A stretch of DNA of 64,000 nucleotides, taken from the NCBI GenBank assembly GCA_963669155.1, contig OZ022596.1, forward strand, positions 3,683,304 to 3,747,303, in the 5' to 3' direction. A program made the translations under genes and the position numbers. Below are positions 58,021-64,000 of this stretch, piece after piece. Under the pieces are notes generated by a model. The model made no database searches. It saw only the letters and a program-made list of their open reading frames with translations, and was not told the DNA's origin. Source of the stretch: Arbacia lixula. Lineage: Eukaryota; Echinodermata; Echinoidea; Arbacioida; Arbaciidae. Position 1 is the first letter of the stretch, and each line of letters starts with the position of its first letter.

Positions 58021-60984
58021 ATATGTCACTATTGGTAACCCCAAAGCTTGTCTGACTAGCAACAAGTAATACATTCAAAGTGCATTCCATCCATTCAATT
58101 TGATAAATTTAAAGGTTAATGCCACAATTCGTTACCACGCAGTTAAGGAGAAAGTTGTGAATACAGCAGGAAAATGGCTTATTAAACATACTTATTTTTT
58201 ATCAACAATTGTAGCTTAGATGTTGAATAAGTGCAAAGTGGTGTGCACATCCATTTTGAACATTACACTCAGTATGCAAAGAGAACACAATCTGGTACCT
58301 TGTTACGGTAAAGCAAATCAATCTAGGATGAATCCAATATCTATCCAGATTACTCAAATCATATTTGCTTTCTGAAATATATCTGTTTTGACTCTGCTGT
58401 GACGCTTTGAAGACACCGTACATCTACATAAAAAATATTGAGATCATTCTATTTAAAAATAGCAAAATCATTTTAGACGCACATTATGAATGAATACACA
58501 TTTTTGAAAATGATATATTCAATTTATCTCTGATTTCTGCACTCGTAACTCATAAGCCACTTATAGTTCTCTTTTTCTTCAGCAAAACAAGATGTATTTT
58601 GAAGACGAACAATATGGTTGCATTTTTGGGGTACATAAATAAACGACTTATTCTATTGTGAAAAATAAAATCTTACCATACCAATCAAGACAACTAATTC
58701 TTTTAATATAAGTGGCAATACATATATAATGTGAATTATATACTTTTCTTTTGGACAAATATGAATTTCACATGATTATCATATTGATATCACACAATAT
58801 CATGTGATGTTTGTACTCAGTTCATATGCAAATCATGTGATCTTCATATTGAGAGAAAAATGCAAATTATTTTGAGTAGCACCCCTTTGGTAAATTTTGC
58901 TTTCTGTACAAGCCACCATTTTTGTGTACAGACATTTTTTGGTGGATGCTGGCGCCTCAGACTTTTTCGAGTTGTTTACGCAATCAATACCACTGGCACC
59001 TTTCATGTTTAAATGCCAATAAAACCTAACGGCCCATACTTACAGCTTCAAACACACTACAAGATTAGGAGAAAATATACACATCAACTGCTGTATATTT
59101 CTCATTACCCTGGTATATTGACGTGCAAGCGTTCTAGGCGAAAATAGCCTGAACATTTCTGCACCGCAAAAGCATTCAATATAATACAGCAATATTTTGG
59201 CTTGCTGTTAAATTCACTGCAAATTTTTGCAAATCATTGCAAAAGTAACAGCTGATACAGTCATATTTGCTATGCTGACAAAAGACTACATATAAAATCA
59301 TGATGCTGCAAGTCATGATAAAGTACAATACAATCTTTTTAGGTGATACAATAATTTGGCAAATATTGTCATCAGTATATTTATATTTGCATACAATGTA
59401 TGCAAGATATGTTCTGTTCGGTGATGGAACTTGATAAATACCACCAATGCCATACACATAAATATGACCATGACATAAATATAATGTATGACGCTGCTCT
59501 GTACATATTCGCTAACGGCACAAGATCGTGAGTTACTGCTCAGTTTCTGTTATATACCGCAGAAGTGTAAGATGGATCACATGTCGCTTTCATACTTTGA
59601 CCTTAATCTTTTACTTAAAAGCATATCAAATTGCTTCTTCCACGGTGACATGCAATTTGATTCTTTCTACCCCAAATAGCTATTCTGCCGAGATCCAGGG
59701 AAATCCAGAGAATGCGCAATGCATTATGGGATACCTTTTTTGGCATTACAGCTTCCTGTGCGGGCCCACGCGATATCACAAACGCAAAACGCTGCCGCCA
59801 CACCAAATATGTTGTCTCCTTCATCTTGTTTTATTTCGCAAATATTTAAACATTTATTTGAACATTTCATACGTTGTTTTTTACATCTTTTGACATCAGT
59901 GATGATGGTAGTGACGACCCAACAGAGTAAAAATTATCTTGTCTCATGAATTTCAAGATTTTTGTACCTATTTAGGGAAGTGAGAATTTATGAACACTTT
60001 GCACACCAAACAGCTGCAGTCCTATGTAACGTGTGTGTATTACTACTGCAAAAACGTATCAGCAGTACATAAAGGGTAAATACATCAAAATTGCACTCTG
60101 AATGGAGCTTACATTTTATTTGGCATAATTTTATGCAATCAGTCACCCCTGACCTTACACCACAAAACACACATAGGTTATCTCTTAAACATCATATTTA
60201 CTTGATTAAAGTTAAAATGAAGCTAAAATTATCTTTTCAGGCATAGCCCCTTCTCTGCCGGACTCCATACTGCCCTTTGACTACAAAACAAACAGGGGGG
60301 TTGATTTCAAGGTCATCTTTACTTGATTTGAGTTAATAATTGAATTTTAAGTTGCCTTACTATAATGGAATAAACGTGTATGAGTATATAGCTAGATTGA
60401 AGATAGAACAATGACAAGGATTTTCAAGGGGTTATGAAATTTGTACTTATGACTTTATGACTTACAAAAAAGGTACCAGTCTGTTCTCTCCACTGGGACG
60501 CATCCTTGTGCTAGATTCAATTGAAATTTGCGAGCTTGTACAACACTTTTGGAAGACAAATATGTGTAGTTTATATGACCCTTGATTCTTTGATCTAATG
60601 AATTTTGACCTTTCATCAGACAGACATGTCACATTCATGTCACATACGATCTCTGACATTTCCCAACTTTATTTTAAATTGCAGCTGTGATGCAAAGAAT
60701 GTGTATCTTGATTCCATCTCATATGTTCCAATTTAGATACTGAAAACATAATTTAAGCTGCTGTAGGACTTATAAAAATATAAATCTATATCTCCACTCC
60801 TTTCTTTTCACTCCCGCTTTCATTTTCAGCCAATAAATGGATTAATCAGTAATGAAAGAAGACAAGAACCAGGTGCTACCAAAACCTGTGATTTTTGTCA
60901 ATTATCTCACCATGGAGACCTACAGTGGACATCTTAATTGACCATTTCCTTTATACATGCAGATTTTATGCAAGTTGTTCAAAC

Positions 60985-61245
60985 AATACATTACTACTCT
61001 GCCCTGCTCTGACAAAAGGAAGCAAGTGGCAAATCACTAAAATCTGGATTATTGGTATTCTTAGATTGTACCCAGCATTCCCTACATGCGGCCAAAGTCT
61101 GGACAAGAAATATTCATCTTGCTGCAAGATATTTAATCTAACATGATGTGGTGTTGCACTGATGCCAATGCAAGTGACTGACACATTTTGCTCATTTACA
61201 AGGAAAGTCTTTTTTGTTAGTTGCTTCCTTTTGTCAGAGTAGGGC
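60985..61245 (-). repeat. Dispersed repeat M, copy 2
   Basis: Reverse-complement match to 54640-54890 (CACTGATGCCAATGCAAGTG, CATCTTGCTGCAAGAT) with GCTTCCTTTTGTCAGAGTAG at the end. Confidence 0.6.
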
Positions 61246-61361
61246 AGTACTGGTAACCCTAAAGCTTGTACCAGGGCTCGTCTGAGTGAGGAGCAACAAC
61301 TGATCTATTCAGAGTGCGTTCCATCCATCAAAACTAAATCACACAATAAAGATGAATGAAA

Positions 61362-61570
61362 TACTGCACACGCCATATATTCCGCAAGTTTAATTTTTCG
61401 TGAATCAGGACTTCTTGTCAATTTCGCGATCGTGGAGTACTAGTACTATTAGTACATGTGCTCGTGCACGTCGTATTCATGTTTTCACGTGATTTTAAAT
61501 TCGCGGATAGCACCCGACTCGCAAAATTCATGAAAATAAAAAACGCGCGAGATATATGGCATATACAGTA
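61362..61570. mobile_element. Foldback MITE H, copy 3
   Basis: TACTGCACACGCCATATATT ... ATATATGGCATATACAGTA. It splits a dispersed repeat whose two parts (61255-61361 and 61571-61630) are continuous at 58025-58160. Confidence 0.78.
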
Positions 61571-61777
61571 CTGGTAATGCATTGCTACACAGTTGAGGTA
61601 AAAGCCATGAACACATTACAAAATGTCTAATTTCATTGCAATACCCCTAGTTTTTTTTATCACTAGGTCTGCCATTCTTATCAAAATGTAAGCTAAATGG
61701 AAGTCCATGGTGCAGATTTAGAATGAAGTAGGGAAAAGCACACTCATTGTCCATCGTTCACTATACATCAAATGCAT

Positions 61778-61783
61778 TTTATT
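61778..61783 (-). promoter_or_regulatory. Candidate polyadenylation signal of GBE1
   Basis: The minus strand reads AATAAA about 85 bases after the GBE1 stop codon, a normal place for a poly(A) signal. No transcript evidence is available. Confidence 0.5.
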
Positions 61784-61867
61784 GGTGATATGGCAGTCAA
61801 ACAACGGAGGTTAATGCCTTATTAGTAGCTCTGCTCCAGGTCGGTTCATGATCTTTGACAGACGCCC

Positions 61868-63107
61868 TCACAGTCCATGTTTGGCCAGGTCTGCGTCCAA
61901 TGCCAGCACAATGGCGACTCTGCTCGGGATGTAGACCTGAGAAAAGGAGAATAATGTGGAGGAAAGAGAGAGCATCTTCATTGGCTGCTCTCCTCCTGCA
62001 TAAAGTAGTAACATATTACTGGGCCCTGGTTCATAAAGTTGATTGGAATATATGCACGACTTCATGCAACACTGGTGACTGAGCTGATTGAGATACTTCA
62101 ATTCTTTCCTTTTTCAACATAGTGGGAATGCATTCCCCACAATGCTAATCAAATGTGACACATTATAAGCTTTGTATTCAGATGCTTGTTTACATCAAGA
62201 ATTTTAATCTACAGAGAAGAGATTTCAACTCAAGTTAATGGAAATCAAAATCATTGAGAATCTGAACAGGTCACCACTTGTGCTTGAAGTCGTGCATAAC
62301 TTACAAACAGCTTTATAAAACGGCCCAAAACAATCATTTAGGATAGATGCCATTAGCCACTCCCCCCCCCCCCCCCCCCCACCCATCAACTAAGCAACCT
62401 ATACACCATTAGCCACGCCCACCAGCAGCCTAGTAACCTACATACCAGTAGTGAGTGGGGTCTGCCTGCATGGCCCTGGTCTGAAGTGAAGTGTTCGCTG
62501 CTCCCGTCCAGCCGGTTATGTCCTCCGAACTCTGCAGAGTCTGAGTTGAGGGCCATTCGGTACCTGGCACCAGCCAATTAAGGTTCAATAAACTTTCCCT
62601 CATCAAATCAGCTCTCCTCAATCAATGCATTCACTTCTATCTTGTCCCAAAAATACAGAGATGTGCCTGATGCAGAATATATCACATTCCATATAGGCAA
62701 GAGGATCATTTTGTGATATTGAATTCATAAATGTGCAGGTGATAAATGATAGGTGATACCTAAAATGATTCCCTGGCAATGTAGAGATAATTTCAGGATA
62801 ACAAACTCATTTTGTATGTTCATTTGGGTTATATCATTGATGTAAAAGAGCTTAATGTCTGCATGGTGGTCTTGGAAAGGACACTTTCCCCGGAGCGCAT
62901 TTTGCATGCTCATTTGGGTTATATGTCATTGATGTAAAAGAGCCAAATTTCTGCATGGTGGTCTTGGTAAGGATACTTTCCCGGTAGCGCTGTGCCAACA
63001 CGGTAATCAGGGAAGCTTTTTGAGTGGTGAAAGTTGAAGATGAAGACAAGGCGACCTCTCTCAAAGACAACCACCTTGTCCTCCTCATGCTGCAAGCTCA
63101 CATATGC
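61868..63107 (-). CDS. GBE1: 1,4-alpha-glucan branching enzyme (glycogen branching enzyme), last three coding exons
   Basis: Minus-strand exons 62977-63107, 62446-62563 and 61868-61936 join in phase and end in TGA. They encode the C-terminal all-beta domain of glycogen branching enzyme: [35 protein letters not shown], then [26 protein letters not shown] and finally VYIPSRVA. These are near-identical in pattern to animal GBE1, which makes alpha-1,6 branches in glycogen in the cytosol. The exon junction inside GKY works only with the GTATCC donor at 62976-62971 and the acceptor after GCCAG. The catalytic GH13 domain and the N-terminus lie beyond 64000. The final intron carries a foldback element, and the donor end of the first exon here is duplicated (separate entry). 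Identification is near certain; the gene is cut by the window edge, not broken. Confidence 0.95.
62021..62327. mobile_element. Foldback MITE L in the last GBE1 intron
   Basis: GGGCCCTGGTTCATAAAGTT and ATGCACGACTTCATGCA at the left; TGAAGTCGTGCATAACTTAC and CTTTATAAAACGGCCC at the right. Similar in style to family Q. Confidence 0.72.
62810..62995 (-). repeat. 92-bp tandem duplication at a GBE1 exon-intron border
   Basis: The segment around the 3' end of GBE1 exon 62977-63107 and its intron start is repeated with a 92-bp shift. The second copy, about 62812-62903, keeps a GGGGAAA followed by GTGTCC, so it carries a decoy donor. The shift is not a multiple of three. Confidence 0.8.
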
Positions 63108-63147
63108 CTGATAAAGACAGGAGAAAATAAAGGGTTACATACAATAG

Positions 63148-63925
63148 TTAACCCTATATAGCCCGGGATATTTTGAAATCGCATAGCCCGGGGGGGGGGG
63201 CAAAAACAGCCCCCCCCTAAGATCTCGACCGTTGGTCGCGCGATCGCGACGAAAATTGGCACGTACGTCACCGATGACGTAATCTCTACAATTCAATTGT
63301 AAATTGCACCCAAATTATTCAAATTTATTTTTAATTAATTAATTATGCTAATCATATGCATAAAATCATAATTTGGCTGTAAATCTTTAAACATATAGCC
63401 CCCAAACTGCTAGATTTCAGTCCAGACACTCTTCTTAGGATGATTATCAAATTAGGATTTAAAAAAATGGCGATATCAATTTTTTTCTTATGTATTTTAT
63501 TGTTTTTTTTAATTCCTTATGTATTTCCTTGTTTTTTCGACTTTATGTTTTTCATTGTTTTTTCGATGGAAATCGTTGGCAACATTATTTCAGTCATAAA
63601 TAACGTGAAATCTATTGTTTTTCATCAGTAAAAATAAAAATAATGACACATTTATGAATTTGGGCTAGGTACAGAATTTGCATTGGATTTGTACATGAAA
63701 TCACGTTTTTGAGCAATTTTGGGTCTGACGTGCACATACAAAATGTTATGTAACTTCGGAACCGTGTACCCCCGCGTCGCAAATTTGGGCTTAAAAGTTG
63801 CGTGAGGCTTGGAGGAAAAAAGTCATGAAATGTCGCGGCGCGATCTTTTCGCATTACAAATTTATCGCGAAAAATGTCGAGGGGGGGGGCTGTTTTTGCC
63901 CCCCCCCCGGGCTAGATAGGGTTAA
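63148..63925. mobile_element. TTAA MITE family E, copy 2 (opposite orientation)
   Basis: TTAACCCTATATAGCCCGGG to CCCGGGCTAGATAGGGTTAA. Collinear with the reverse complement of 46723-47520. TTAA followed by CCCTA is the classical piggyBac end form. It lies in a GBE1 intron, 41 bp upstream of an exon. Confidence 0.9.
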
Positions 63926-63933
63926 AGGTACAA

Positions 63934-64000
63934 TACGTGCGTCTTCATTAGCCCGATCATACGAAATAGCGAGCTATTTTGCTGATCCGGGGAACTAGCC
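63934..64000. mobile_element. Element family P, end fragment cut by the window edge
   Basis: GCGTCTTCATTAGCCCGATC, then CGAAATAGCGAGCTATTTTG, matches the inverted right end of 1066-1630. Confidence 0.65.

Larger units (their letters stand above)
56520..61250. other. Intergenic, mostly unique AT-rich sequence 3' of GBE1
   Basis: Apart from MITE H (57834), a purine-rich A/G tract (57020-57180) and repeat M, no gene or RNA was recognised. Open frames are short and show no domain. Confidence 0.5.

Overview
This is a eukaryotic nuclear window (AT-rich, with introns, microsatellites and many short inverted-repeat elements) from an animal. The gene set is a p160 coactivator, an HSDL1-type short-chain dehydrogenase and a glycogen branching enzyme. 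Together with many TTAA- and hAT-type miniature elements it suggests a marine invertebrate deuterostome, most likely an echinoderm such as a sea urchin. The organism call is an inference from style and content, not from a diagnostic gene. No bacterial or organellar genes, rRNA, tRNA or CRISPR array were seen.

Layout. 1-22.4 kb has no convincing gene. It holds simple repeats, several foldback elements and a 75-bp satellite (about 10.17-12.2 kb) split by a 1,026-bp hAT-type element with a clean 8-bp target duplication. 23.7-30.35 kb carries four plus-strand coding exons of a p160/NCOA (SRC) coactivator: N-terminus, bHLH, linker and the start of PAS-A. The rest of that gene is not found before the window ends. 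A run of exactly 200 N at 34,733-34,932 makes a scaffold misjoin or missing sequence likely. 35.2-37.6 kb (minus strand) has a three-exon small gene of unknown function. 38.7-49.2 kb (plus strand) is a complete seven-exon HSDL1-like gene of 359 codons, divergent from the small gene across about 1.1 kb. 61.87-63.11 kb (minus strand) holds the last three coding exons of glycogen branching enzyme GBE1, whose 5' part lies beyond the right edge.

The introns and spacers are a dense record of non-autonomous DNA transposons. Several families are flanked by TTAA (piggyBac-like) and others by 8-bp duplications (hAT-like). There are nested insertions, two of them with an uninserted copy in the same window as proof. 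Intron 1 of HSDL1 carries a very short LTR element, apparently young.

The genes have no visible common pathway. The most notable biology is at splice junctions. HSDL1 exon 2 has an in-frame 84-bp duplication of its 3' end and donor, HSDL1 exon 5 has a second partial copy 181 bp downstream, and a GBE1 exon has its donor end duplicated 92 bp away. The HSDL1 protein also keeps a Tyr-x-x-x-Lys pair, whereas vertebrate HSDL1 has Phe, but shows Ala at the usual catalytic Ser position.
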